From Algimonas ampicilliniresistens (GTDB lineage Bacteria; Pseudomonadota; Alphaproteobacteria; Caulobacterales; Maricaulaceae), in contig NZ_BSNK01000001.1 in NCBI RefSeq assembly GCF_030159955.1, forward strand, positions 1,426,001 through 1,490,000: a stretch of DNA of 64,000 bases, written 5' to 3'. The notes beneath the pieces were generated by a model, which was not told the origin of the DNA, did no database searches, and was given only the letters and a program-made list of their open reading frames with translations. Made by a program: the position numbers and the translations under genes. The number at the start of each line of letters is the position of its first letter. The stretch's first letter is position 1. Of the stretch, positions 25,166 to 34,154 are shown one piece after another.

Positions 25166-27258
25166 TCGAAGAGTTCCTGTCCCGGATCGCGTTCGATCCC
25201 CTTTTGCCCTGGCCTTGGGTCATCGGGCTGGTTGGGCTTGCTTCTGTTGCAGCACTCTTCGCGGCGACGGCACGACTACGTTCTGACTTCCAGAGACTGC
25301 TCGCCGCTTTATTTTTAGGACTTGCCTTGAGTGGCCCACAACTGGTTAGCGAGGACCGTCGCCCCCTGCCTGATACAGTCCTTATTCTGAAAGACGGGTC
25401 AGATTCGATGCAGCTTGGCGATCGGTCCAGTGTCGCTGACGCCACTGAAGTCGCGCTGCGTGATGCTCTAGCCGCCACAGGTCCCATCGACATTGTCACC
25501 GTCAACATTCCTCCCGATGCAGATGGGACGAGACTGGCACGATCTCTAAATGATGCGCTGGCGTCTGTCCCGACGGGCCGCCTAGGCGGCGTGATCGCTC
25601 TTAGCGATGGGCAGGCTCACGATATTAGCGAAGCGACTGCGTCCGCTATGCCGGAAGATGTGCCGTTTCATGCGTTGATCATTGGCGATCCGGACGCGCG
25701 AGATCGCCGTATCTCGGCTGTCACCTCCCCCAAATTCGGTGTTGTCGGCGAGTTAGCTACCTTCGAGCTTCGCGTCGATGATCCGGGATATGAGGGCGAG
25801 CGTGCGCAAATCGAGGTCCGCCTCAATGGCGAACGCAAAGCCCGGTTTCCGATCACGATTGGTCAGACTTTATCGATCCCGCTCGAAATTGAACGGCGCG
25901 GACGCAATACAGTCGAGATGACAGTTGCCCCGGCCGAAGGCGGCGAGCTGACTCTGAACAATAACCTGTTCATCTCTGAAATCTCTGGAATCCGTGACCG
26001 GATGCGCGTTCTGCTGATTACAGGTGAGCCGCATAGTGGCGGTCGGGCGTGGCGCAATCTGCTGAAATCCGATCCGTCTATCGATTTGGTCCAGTTCACC
26101 ATCCTGACGCAACCCCGGGTCAAGAACACTAACGCGTCAGAACGTGAACTCTCCCTCATCCAGTTTCCAAGACGGCAATTGTTTGAAGAACGGCTCGATG
26201 ATTTCGACCTCATCATTTTCGACCAATATCAGCGCCGCGCAATCCCTACGAGCGACGGACGGGCACAATTGACGATTCCCCCGCGCTATTTTTCCAACAT
26301 TGCCCGTTATGTTGAAGATGGCGGCGCATTGCTGCTCGCAGCCGGTTCGGCCTTTCCAACCGCAGACAGTCTATTCCTTACGCCCCTCGTCAGTGTTCTA
26401 CCCACGCGCCCGACAGGTGACGTCACCGAAGAGCCGTTCCGCGCGGAATTGAACGATAAAGGTCGATTGCACCCGATCACACGGTCCTTTGCGGGCCAAG
26501 ATGACCAAACTTGGGGGCCTTGGTACCGCGCCATCGGCAATGACCCTCTATCTGGCAATGTTCTGATGGAAGGGCCTGATGGGACACCCTTATTTGTTAT
26601 CGACCGTGTCGGCGATGGCCGCGTCGCCATGTTGATGAGCGATCAGGCTTGGCTCTGGGCGAAAGGCCATCAAGGCGGCGGCCCTTACCGCGAAATGTTC
26701 CGCAGAACAGCGCACTGGCTGTTAGGCGAACCAGATCTAGACGCCGAAACGCTCACCGCGCGGGCGGAGAATGAGCAACTCATCGTCGAACGACGCACGC
26801 TCGGCGATGCGCCGGGCCGTGCGGACATCATTCTTCCGAACGGTGCGTCATCAACCATTGAGATGGTCGAAAATGAACCAGGCTACTTTTCCGGTTCGAT
26901 GGCTCTAGATGGGCTGGGCGCCTATCGCCTACAGCACGGCGATCTTTCAACGATCGCGGCAGTGGGCATGCTAAACCCGGTCGAGTTTTCCGAACTATTA
27001 CCGACGACCGAAATTTTATCGGTTCTCTCAAATGCAACAGGCGGCATGACCCGAACTATCGGTCTATCCGTAGAGTCCATGCCAGACATTCGCCGCGTTC
27101 AATCTGGTGACCTCACGGGGCGCGACTGGATCGGTATACGCGACAATAACGCCTATACCGTCACACGGTCCAAGCGTCGCCCGCTGGCCCCGCCCCTTGT
27201 CTTCTTCCTTGCCTTCTTTGCCGCACTCGGTTGGGGGTGGTTACGCGAAGCAAAATAG
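25162..27258 (+). CDS. VWA/GATase1-like membrane protein of the MoxR operon
   Basis: A 698-residue membrane protein with N-terminal helices (about 18-36 and 46-60) and a C-terminal helix just before the end. After the N-terminal helices comes an intact VWA metal motif, D78-G-S80-D-S82 in LKDGSDSMQ, with the second site in VIALSDGQ. A glutamine-amidotransferase-like domain follows (RVLLITGEPHSGG ... IIFDQY ... YVEDGGALLLAAGS). It starts with ATGA overlap on the DUF4159 gene and closes the operon. Function is inferred to be cell-envelope related from similar operons. Confidence 0.88.
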   Translation: MIEEFLSRIAFDPLLPWPWVIGLVGLASVAALFAATARLRSDFQRLLAALFLGLALSGPQLVSEDRRPLPDTVLILKDGSDSMQLGDRSSVADATEVALRDALAATGPIDIVTVNIPPDADGTRLARSLNDALASVPTGRLGGVIALSDGQAHDISEATASAMPEDVPFHALIIGDPDARDRRISAVTSPKFGVVGELATFELRVDDPGYEGERAQIEVRLNGERKARFPITIGQTLSIPLEIERRGRNTVEMTVAPAEGGELTLNNNLFISEISGIRDRMRVLLITGEPHSGGRAWRNLLKSDPSIDLVQFTILTQPRVKNTNASERELSLIQFPRRQLFEERLDDFDLIIFDQYQRRAIPTSDGRAQLTIPPRYFSNIARYVEDGGALLLAAGSAFPTADSLFLTPLVSVLPTRPTGDVTEEPFRAELNDKGRLHPITRSFAGQDDQTWGPWYRAIGNDPLSGNVLMEGPDGTPLFVIDRVGDGRVAMLMSDQAWLWAKGHQGGGPYREMFRRTAHWLLGEPDLDAETLTARAENEQLIVERRTLGDAPGRADIILPNGASSTIEMVENEPGYFSGSMALDGLGAYRLQHGDLSTIAAVGMLNPVEFSELLPTTEILSVLSNATGGMTRTIGLSVESMPDIRRVQSGDLTGRDWIGIRDNNAYTVTRSKRRPLAPPLVFFLAFFAALGWGWLREAK

Positions 27259-27347
27259 CCCACGGATTGCCTCCTGCCCGCTTTCGCCAAATTAAGCTGC
27301 GGTTCAGGCCCTTATGGTACACGGCCAAAAGACCTCAGGGGATTAGC

Positions 27348-27749
27348 ATGCGACATATTCTGATAGCTGGATTGGCTGCCTTTGCCCTGACGGGGTGCAT
27401 GACCGTCGCCAAGACCACGGGCAAAGCTGCCGCCTTACCGTTTAAAGCCACATATCAGACGGGTCGGTTAACAGGAAAAGGCGTGGTCGGCACGACCAAA
27501 TTCGTCGGGAAATCGACCATCGCGACGGGGAAAGGTGTCTATTATGTTGGCACCGTGCCCGTGAAAATCACTGACAAAGCCCTTGATAGCTCAATCAAAG
27601 TCTTGACCGTCACGACACAAGTCGTGGATTTGACGGGTAAGGTTGTTACCGTCTCTCGCAACATTCAGGCCGCGCAACTCGACAATGAGCTGATGAACAT
27701 TCGGCGCGCGGGAAATGTCATGTCTGTGACCGTAGACGCCTTCGGATAG
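27348..27749 (+). CDS. small lipoprotein rich in Gly, Thr and Lys
   Basis: A 133-residue putative lipoprotein. The signal HILIAGLAAFALTGC has a canonical lipobox with the modified Cys at residue 17 or so. The mature part carries loosely repeated TGK/VGK units (TTGKAA, LTGKGVVGTTKFVGK, TGKGVYYVG) and little charge variation. AGGGG before the ATG at 27348 decides the start over an earlier in-frame ATG at 27231. It lies 89 bases after the MoxR operon, which may be its envelope context. No family is recognised. Confidence 0.72.
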   Translation: MRHILIAGLAAFALTGCMTVAKTTGKAAALPFKATYQTGRLTGKGVVGTTKFVGKSTIATGKGVYYVGTVPVKITDKALDSSIKVLTVTTQVVDLTGKVVTVSRNIQAAQLDNELMNIRRAGNVMSVTVDAFG

Positions 27750-27835
27750 GCTACCATCGCGCCGATGTGTGCGTGTGTGATTTGTCTAAACCGCTCCGAA
27801 ATGCTACATTGTAATGGCTAAAAGGAGATTGACCT

Positions 27836-28453
27836 ATGCGCCGCACGACTTTTATCCTCGCAACCACTGCTCTTATGTTCGCACCCCTTGGTGCCGCCGC
27901 AAAATCACATGGCTTTGAGACGACGATTGCGTCCCCCCTGCAAACCCCTGTTAAAATCGAAGTTGTTCTATCTGAGGACTTGGCGTTCCGCGCCAATAAC
28001 CTTCCTAAGAAACTGAGTGACCGCGGGTCCGGTTCACGAGGCTTGGGAGCCGGGTTTTCGGGCAATGGATTTTATGGTGACCGCGCCCTTGAGCATCTTG
28101 TTGACGAAGTCCTCGAGGAGCTGACCGAAGATTTTACAAAGCGGGGCATTGCGATTTCGGATGACGCGGCGATCACTCTACGCGTCACACTCGAAGACGT
28201 GAAGAACAACCGCCCAACTTTCGAGCAAATGTCCAAAGAGCCTGGACTAAGTTTTGATAGTTTTGGTGTCGGCGGAGCAGAATTAAGCGGCGAGCTTGTC
28301 AGTAATGACGGGAACTCCCTTGGCACGGTGAATTACCGTTGGTTTGAAACCGGACTTCGCAATGACGGTTTTGCCCGGGCGAACGGGACGTGGTCGGATG
28401 CAAATCGCGCTATTTCCCGTTTCGCGAAAAAGACAGCCAAAACTCTGTCCTAA
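27836..28453 (+). CDS. secreted protein of unknown function
   Basis: A 205-residue protein with a Sec signal peptide (RRTTFILATTALMFAPLGAAA, cleavage near residue 22). The mature part begins with FETTIASPLQTPVKIEVVLSE and has a middle Gly-rich segment (GSGSRGLGAGFSGNG), then a predicted alpha/beta part (TEDFTKRGIAISDDAAITLRV) resembling small periplasmic proteins of the DUF3313/outer-membrane lipoprotein kind, without a lipobox. AAAAGGAG lies 8 bases upstream of the ATG. I do not recognise its family. Confidence 0.75.
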   Translation: MRRTTFILATTALMFAPLGAAAKSHGFETTIASPLQTPVKIEVVLSEDLAFRANNLPKKLSDRGSGSRGLGAGFSGNGFYGDRALEHLVDEVLEELTEDFTKRGIAISDDAAITLRVTLEDVKNNRPTFEQMSKEPGLSFDSFGVGGAELSGELVSNDGNSLGTVNYRWFETGLRNDGFARANGTWSDANRAISRFAKKTAKTLS

Positions 28454-28468
28454 ACCTGCAAGCCTGTC

Positions 28469-28488
28469 GGCGTCCTCTAGGGGACGCC
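28469..28488. terminator. weak hairpin between convergent genes
   Basis: GGCGTCC and GGACGCC pair over a 6-base loop, 16 bases after the secreted-protein gene and overlapping the end of convergent queE. On the plus strand it is followed by AATATATTTG rather than a clean T-run, so termination is only possible. Confidence 0.3.
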
Positions 28489-29106
28489 AATATATTTGTG
28501 TGATTGGACGCTAAGCCGCCATTTCGGATGGGCGAGGCAATAGCGAAACGCGGCATCCGTGTTGGCGCTGCGATCTGGATCGTCGAGAGGCTGCAAAAAA
28601 TAGTTCTCGAAGTCGAGATGTTCGAACTCGTCAGGTCTGTTGGCGAGTTGCGGGTAGACTAGTTTTAGTTCCTGACCTGTGAGCTGAACGAGCGGCGCAT
28701 CCGCCTTCGGACTTACACAAATCCAGTCAATGCCTGCGGGTGCGGCAATCGTCCCATTCGTCTCTACTGCAATCTTGAAGCTCTTGCTTTTCAAAGCGTT
28801 GATGAGAGCGTCATCGAGTTGTAAGAGCGGCTCTCCGCCGGTGCAAACAACCCAGCGATCCTGCTGATCTGACGGCCATGCGGCCAGGACCGCATCGGCT
28901 AGACCATTCGCATCAAAGCGACCGCCACCCGGTCCATCAATGCCGATAAAATCTGTATCGCAGAACGAACACACAGCGCTCGCCCGGTCTTCCTCACGCC
29001 CACTCCACAGATTACAGCCTGCAAAGCGCAGAAAGACTGCGACGCGACCCGCTTGGCCACCTTCGCCCTGAACGGTCAGGTAAAGTTCTTTAACAGCATA
29101 ACTCAT
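28477..29106 (-). CDS. queE: 7-carboxy-7-deazaguanine synthase
   Basis: Radical SAM enzyme that contracts 6-carboxy-tetrahydropterin to 7-carboxy-7-deazaguanine in queuosine synthesis. The 209-residue product begins [18 protein letters not shown]. The cluster cysteines have the extended proteobacterial spacing C-x14-C-x2-C (from AGCNLWSG to CSFCDTDF). CTGGEPLLQ is the SAM-binding GGE motif. The ATG at 29106 overlaps the queC stop as ATGA; a longer reading from 29127 is unlikely. No queD is adjacent. Confidence 0.95.
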   Translation of the reverse strand: MSYAVKELYLTVQGEGGQAGRVAVFLRFAGCNLWSGREEDRASAVCSFCDTDFIGIDGPGGGRFDANGLADAVLAAWPSDQQDRWVVCTGGEPLLQLDDALINALKSKSFKIAVETNGTIAAPAGIDWICVSPKADAPLVQLTGQELKLVYPQLANRPDEFEHLDFENYFLQPLDDPDRSANTDAAFRYCLAHPKWRLSVQSHKYIGVP

Positions 29107-29807
29107 GATCTGGCGTACTCCGCCCAACCCTTGGCGCGCAAATCACAGGCCGGGCACTCACCGCAGCCATAGCCCCACTCATGCAGCGCGTCGCGCTCAC
29201 CGACATAGCAAGTATGCGTCTCCACACGGATTAGCTCGACCAAAGGCTTGCCGCCCAACTCTTCCGCAAAGGTCCAAGCATCCGCCTTGGACCGCGTCAT
29301 AAGAGGCGCGTGCAAGGTGAAGGGTCGATCGAGACCGAGTGAGATCGCCGTCATTTGCGCATCCAAGGTTTCCTTCCGACAGTCGGGGTAGCCCGAAAAA
29401 TCGGCTTCACACATGCCGGCAACCAAATCGGAAAAACCGCGCCGCCAACCGATAGCTGCCGCATATGTCAGAAAAATAAGATTACGACCGGGTACAAACG
29501 TATTGGGCAACCCGGAGTCGAGCGTCTCGATTTCTCTGTCGCGCGTCAGCGCGGTTTCGCTAATCGCGCCGAGCCCAACCAGATCGACAACATGATCTTC
29601 ACCCAATCGTTCTGCCCAGTCCGGAAATTGCTCACGCACCTGAAGAAGCGCCCGTTTCCGAACCGTCATTTCCACATCGTGGCGCTGGCCATAGGAAAAA
29701 CCCACCGTCTCGACGTGGTCGAACCGGTTCAGCGCCCAAGCCAGCACAGTCGCGCTGTCCTGCCCGCCCGAAAAGAGCACGCCTGCTTTGGTCATTTGCG
29801 TAGACAT
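29103..29807 (-). CDS. queC: 7-cyano-7-deazaguanine synthase
   Basis: ATP-dependent ligase that turns 7-carboxy-7-deazaguanine into preQ0. The PP-loop is [16 protein letters not shown], and the zinc ligands are complete: one Cys in THTCYVGE and three in CGECPACDL. The start is uncertain: GTG at 29816, ATG at 29807 or ATG at 29795 are all in frame, with no clear ribosome site. The last would give the most usual N-terminus. It overlaps queE by 4 bases, forming a two-gene unit. Confidence 0.94.
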   Translation of the reverse strand: MSTQMTKAGVLFSGGQDSATVLAWALNRFDHVETVGFSYGQRHDVEMTVRKRALLQVREQFPDWAERLGEDHVVDLVGLGAISETALTRDREIETLDSGLPNTFVPGRNLIFLTYAAAIGWRRGFSDLVAGMCEADFSGYPDCRKETLDAQMTAISLGLDRPFTLHAPLMTRSKADAWTFAEELGGKPLVELIRVETHTCYVGERDALHEWGYGCGECPACDLRAKGWAEYARS

Positions 29808-29857
29808 ATGCGGCACTTAAGCGCCCTCACTGTTAGGCTCAACCCTGCTGGCCCGGC

Positions 29858-30334
29858 ATGTGCATATCAGTTGGCATGCTGCACCGATTTAAAACGTCCC
29901 GTCCGAGTATCCGCATTTTGCTCGGCTTTTGGCTCATACTGGAGGTGGTCAGTATTCCGGCTGCCGCCCAGGTCGCGATGCGGCTTGGTCCGACGCTCGA
30001 ACATGAAGTGTTTGTCTCGGAAATCCAAAGTTCTCGCCCCGGTGTCGCGACCTATTTAGTAACCCATAGCGGCCAGCTGGATGTCGCAATTGCTGGCGTC
30101 GTCGGCGAAGTCTCCATGCTAGTGCATAGGACTAAGCCGCAATCCAGAACGCCGGAACGCCATTGTGTTCGTCTCGCCTCTGGAGAGCCACAACTTGTAT
30201 TCTCCGGACAACCAGAACGGATCGGCCAACTTGAAACTCGGATCTTCACCCTGTCCTATGATGCGGGCGCGGCTCCGGCCGTTGAATTCAAAGAGCGCAT
30301 CTCGGCGCCGAGCGCGACGGCCTGCGTAGCTTAG
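29858..30334 (+). CDS. exported protein of unknown function
   Basis: A 158-residue ORF with an N-terminal hydrophobic segment (IRILLGFWLILEVVSIPAAA) that looks like a signal peptide with cleavage after AAA or AAAQ. The mature part is small, with few cysteines and no recognised motif. No good ribosome-binding site is visible; an ATG at 29876 is an alternative start. It lies between divergent queC and convergent recQ, ending 9 bases before recQ. It may be real because codon use and export signal are reasonable, but support is modest. Confidence 0.5.
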   Translation: MCISVGMLHRFKTSRPSIRILLGFWLILEVVSIPAAAQVAMRLGPTLEHEVFVSEIQSSRPGVATYLVTHSGQLDVAIAGVVGEVSMLVHRTKPQSRTPERHCVRLASGEPQLVFSGQPERIGQLETRIFTLSYDAGAAPAVEFKERISAPSATACVA

Positions 30335-30343
30335 TCGTAACGG

Positions 30344-32140
30344 CTAATTGATCGCGTCCAGAAACGCTTCACCGAACCGTTCAAACTTCGTTTCCCCAAC
30401 GCCAGACACGGATAGCATTTGCGCGCGGTCCAACGGGCGCTTTTGCGCCATATCGATCAAAGTCGCGTCCGAAAAAATAATGAAGGCGGGCTTTCCGAGA
30501 GCCCGCGCCATGTCGCGACGTAACCCTTTGAGTTTTGCCAGTAATTCCTGATCCGCTTGATCCAATAAGTCAGGAGCCACCTTGCGTTTTCGATCTCGCT
30601 TCGGTTTGGGTGCCTTCGGTTCCGTCATCAGGAATGCGCCCTCACCTGAAACAAGCTTTCGCCCCGCATCAGTGACGACCAACCGACCATAGCGTTGCAT
30701 ATCGACCTGAAGGTAACCCGTCGCGATGGCCTGACGCACTAATGATTTGAAGAAACCGTCGCCCCATCGCTCACCCGTGCCGTGGCTCGGTAGTTGATCA
30801 TGCCCGAATTGTCGGATCTTCTCTGTCTCCGCACCTCGTGCAACCGCAATAACGTGATTAGCACCGAAACGCTCGCCCGTGTCCTGCACGGCTTGGAACA
30901 GCGCGATCGCTGCATCTGTCGCATCAATTCGGTCCGGGGGGTTTTCACACACATCGCAAGATCCACAGGGCGGTATTGTCTCGCCGAAATAAGCCATCAA
31001 GACCTGGCGCCGGCAGGTTGACGCCTCACAATAGCCAAGCAGCGCGTCGAGCCGCTTATGCTCGCGCAGCTGATGATCTTGATCCGAGTCTTCTTGCGTG
31101 ATGAATTGACGCCGCATTCGGATATCGTCGAGCCCGTAGAGCAAGACTGTATCAGCGGGATTTCCGTCACGACCCGCGCGGCCGATTTCTTGGTAATAGG
31201 CTTCCAGACTACTTGGCAGATTCACATGGTAGACGAAGCGAATATCGGGTTTGTCGATACCCATGCCGAACGCAATCGTCGCGACCATGACAATGCCGTC
31301 TTCGGCGATAAAACGTTCCTGATTTTCAAACCGAACGTCTGCGGGCATCCCAGCGTGATAGGGTAGCGCGGTGTAACCTTCCGCGACCAAAGCTCGCGCA
31401 TGTTCTTCCGTATTCTTTCGCGACAGCGCGTAGACAATCCCGCTTTCGCCTTCTCTTCCCTTCATGAAATCAATCAGTTGCGCACTTCGGTTCACTTTGG
31501 GCTGAACGGTCAGAGACAGGTTCGGGCGGTCGAACCCCTGCACGATCATCCGTCCATTACCGCCGAATAACTGCGCCGCAATATCGACCCGTGTGCCTTC
31601 ATCCGCCGTTGCTGTGAAGGCGGCGACGCGCGCGTTTGGGAAGAGTGATTTGAGTTGGGACAGTTGGGCATATTCGGGCCGAAAAGCTGGACCCCATTTG
31701 GAGACACAATGCGCCTCATCAACAACAAAGAGCGGCGGCTGGATTTGTGCCATCGCCGACAGCATCCGATCCGTCATCAACCGCTCTGGCGAAAGATAGA
31801 GCATATCGGCTTCGCCGCGCGACACGCGCTTCCATTCCTCAACATTCCGCGCTCGGTCCTGTCCTGAATGGATGCAGGACACAGCGACGCCATTAGCACG
31901 CAACGCCGCAACCTGATTGTCCATCAAAGCGACCAGTGGGCTAACCACGACTGTTGTACCGTCGAGCAGCAAAGACGGGACTTGGTAACAGAGCGACTTA
32001 CCGGCCCCTGTCGGCATCACAGCGAGTACATTCTGACCCGATAGAATCGTGTCGATCACATCTTCTTGCCCGGGACGGAAATCGTCATGACCAAAGACGG
32101 TTTTCAGCGCATCATGCATGTTGGCGTAACGTTTTGGCAT
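30344..32140 (-). CDS. recQ: ATP-dependent DNA helicase RecQ
   Basis: 3'-5' DNA helicase of the RecF pathway, 598 residues. Motif I is MPTGAGKSLCYQVP, motif II DEAHCVSKWGPAFRPEY and motif VI QEIGRAGRDG. The RQC zinc site is CRRQVLMAYFGE with CGSCDVC, and an HRDC domain ends the protein (LRRDMARALGKPAFIIFSD). The aromatic-rich loop after motif II, usually SQWGHDFRPEY, reads SKWGPAFRPEY, a double change in a normally constant element. It is divergent from the ABC exporter with 100 bases between. Confidence 0.95.
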   Translation of the reverse strand: MPKRYANMHDALKTVFGHDDFRPGQEDVIDTILSGQNVLAVMPTGAGKSLCYQVPSLLLDGTTVVVSPLVALMDNQVAALRANGVAVSCIHSGQDRARNVEEWKRVSRGEADMLYLSPERLMTDRMLSAMAQIQPPLFVVDEAHCVSKWGPAFRPEYAQLSQLKSLFPNARVAAFTATADEGTRVDIAAQLFGGNGRMIVQGFDRPNLSLTVQPKVNRSAQLIDFMKGREGESGIVYALSRKNTEEHARALVAEGYTALPYHAGMPADVRFENQERFIAEDGIVMVATIAFGMGIDKPDIRFVYHVNLPSSLEAYYQEIGRAGRDGNPADTVLLYGLDDIRMRRQFITQEDSDQDHQLREHKRLDALLGYCEASTCRRQVLMAYFGETIPPCGSCDVCENPPDRIDATDAAIALFQAVQDTGERFGANHVIAVARGAETEKIRQFGHDQLPSHGTGERWGDGFFKSLVRQAIATGYLQVDMQRYGRLVVTDAGRKLVSGEGAFLMTEPKAPKPKRDRKRKVAPDLLDQADQELLAKLKGLRRDMARALGKPAFIIFSDATLIDMAQKRPLDRAQMLSVSGVGETKFERFGEAFLDAIN

Positions 32141-32240
32141 CGCCAGCCCCCTGCGGTGCTTTGGCTATCGGTTCAAGCCTGTCGATCCGACCACTTCAAC
32201 GCTTTCCACAGTCCGCTCAGCTTGATAGGGCCGCGCCGAC

Positions 32241-34100
32241 ATGGCCGACCGTAATGATCCCATTGATCCGTCTCGTTCTGCTGGCGCAGGCTATATTGCG
32301 CAGGTTGAACAGGATAAAGGAAAGCGCGAACGTTCGCGTTCCCTCGCCCCCTTGGCGAAGATGTGGCCCTTTGTGCGTCGCTATCCGGGTAGATTGCTCG
32401 GTTTTCTGATTTTTCTCGTCCTCTCATCCGTCTTTACGCTGTCCCTGCCGGGTGTGCTGAAGGCGATCATTGATTGCGGCTTTTCAGACACTGTCCCGGG
32501 ATATTGCACGCGCTTGCCAGTCGATACCTCAGCTGGCGTCGATGGTTACTTCAAGCTGGTGATGGGGTTCGCCCTGCTATTCTCAGTCTTCGGCGCGCTG
32601 CGTTTCTATTTCATCACAACGCTGGGGCAGCGGGTCGTCGCTGATCTGCGGCGCGCCGTATTTGATCGACTAACGATCCTCAGCCCGCAATATTTTGAAC
32701 GCGTACGCACAGGCGAAGTCCTCTCTCGCCTGACGACAGACACAACCCTTGTGGAGACCGTCGTCACGGGCTCAATCTCCTTTGCCTTGCGTTCCATCGC
32801 CACCATCATTGGCTCCGTCACCTTGATGTTCGTCGTCAGCTGGCAACTCGGGCTGCTGGTCGTTGCCGTTGGCGGCGTAATCGTCGGCATCGTTATCGTG
32901 GTCACGCCGATCATTCGCCGCCTGTCACGCGATGGGCAAGACCGATTGGCCGAAGCGTCAGGCCGCGCGGGCGAAGCCATAGGGTCAATCCAAACCGTGC
33001 AGGCCTATACGCGCGAACGGCTGGAGCGCGACATGTTCGGGGCCGCCATTGAGCGGACCTACGCTGTCCAAGCGAAACGCATCGGCGTTCAATCCTGGCT
33101 CACCGCCGTTCTGTTCGCGATCGGGATGGCCGGGATTGCAGGTATTCTTTGGTATGGCGCGCGGCAGGTTATGGCGGGCACGATGAGTGGCGGCGATATC
33201 GGGGCCTTCACTGTTTATGCGATTTTGAGCGTATCGAGCCTATCATCGCTGACTGAAACTTGGACCAACCTGTTGCGCGCAGCGGGGGCGTCTGAACGTT
33301 TGATCGATATTCTGGACGAAAGCCCAACCATTATTGGCGAAGACCAGCCGAACCCGGCCGGACGCGTCGCATTCGAAAATGTCAATTTTGCCTACCCTAC
33401 TCGCCCGGATGCACCCGCCTTGCATGAGGTTAGTTTTTCAGTCGAGCCCGGAGAGACGATCGCGCTAGTGGGGCCCAGCGGCGCAGGCAAGACGACCGTC
33501 TTTCAGCTGCTTTTGCGCTTTTACGATGCGCAAGACGGCATTGTTCGTGTGGGCGGGGACAATGTTAGGCGATTAGATCCGGAAAGTTTGCGGGCGCAGA
33601 TCGCCATCGTCCAGCAAGGTGCACCACTCTTTTCTGGAACGGCCTTCGACAACATCGCTTATGGGCGAGACGGAGCCTCACGAGAGGACGTCATCGCCGC
33701 TGCAAAATCAGCCTATGCGCATGACTTCATCGACGCGCTTCCAGACGGCTATGAAACGGACATTGGCGAACGCGGCGCAACTCTTTCGGGTGGACAGAAA
33801 CAACGCATCGCTATTGCCCGCGCGATCTTGCGCGACGCTCCGATCCTATTGCTCGATGAGGCGACTTCAGCGCTTGATTCGGAAAGCGAACGCGCCGTGC
33901 AATTGGCCTTTGAAACGCTGCGGCAGGGCAGGACGACGCTTGTGATTGCACACCGCCTTGCCACAGTCTTGAAAGCTGATCGGATCATTGTTCTGGATCA
34001 GGGGCGTGTGGCGGATACAGGTACGCATACGGAATTGGTTGAGCGCGGCGGTCTCTATGCACGGCTTGCAGAGCTTCAGTTCAACACGCTGGCGAGTTAG
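32241..34100 (+). CDS. ABC transporter, exporter-type permease/ATPase
   Basis: A 619-residue half-transporter fused as TMD-NBD, like MsbA or AtmA. About six membrane helices (residues about 50-310) are followed by the nucleotide-binding domain: Walker A GPSGAGKTTVFQLL, signature LSGGQKQRIAIARAIL and Walker B ILLLDEATSALDSESE, then the H-loop AHRLAT. It probably works as a homodimer exporting a lipid, peptide or drug. The substrate cannot be told. The N-terminus starts with a hydrophilic, basic segment. radA follows by 54 bases. Confidence 0.93.
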   Translation: MADRNDPIDPSRSAGAGYIAQVEQDKGKRERSRSLAPLAKMWPFVRRYPGRLLGFLIFLVLSSVFTLSLPGVLKAIIDCGFSDTVPGYCTRLPVDTSAGVDGYFKLVMGFALLFSVFGALRFYFITTLGQRVVADLRRAVFDRLTILSPQYFERVRTGEVLSRLTTDTTLVETVVTGSISFALRSIATIIGSVTLMFVVSWQLGLLVVAVGGVIVGIVIVVTPIIRRLSRDGQDRLAEASGRAGEAIGSIQTVQAYTRERLERDMFGAAIERTYAVQAKRIGVQSWLTAVLFAIGMAGIAGILWYGARQVMAGTMSGGDIGAFTVYAILSVSSLSSLTETWTNLLRAAGASERLIDILDESPTIIGEDQPNPAGRVAFENVNFAYPTRPDAPALHEVSFSVEPGETIALVGPSGAGKTTVFQLLLRFYDAQDGIVRVGGDNVRRLDPESLRAQIAIVQQGAPLFSGTAFDNIAYGRDGASREDVIAAAKSAYAHDFIDALPDGYETDIGERGATLSGGQKQRIAIARAILRDAPILLLDEATSALDSESERAVQLAFETLRQGRTTLVIAHRLATVLKADRIIVLDQGRVADTGTHTELVERGGLYARLAELQFNTLAS

Positions 34101-34154
34101 AACAAACAAAGAACTTTTATTGCGTGACGGAGTAAATTCCGCCATAGACGCACT

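Noticed and set aside
29355..30059. 234-codon plus-strand ORF opposite queC
   Set aside because: It lies antisense to the strongly conserved queC and shows no protein family or ribosome-binding site.
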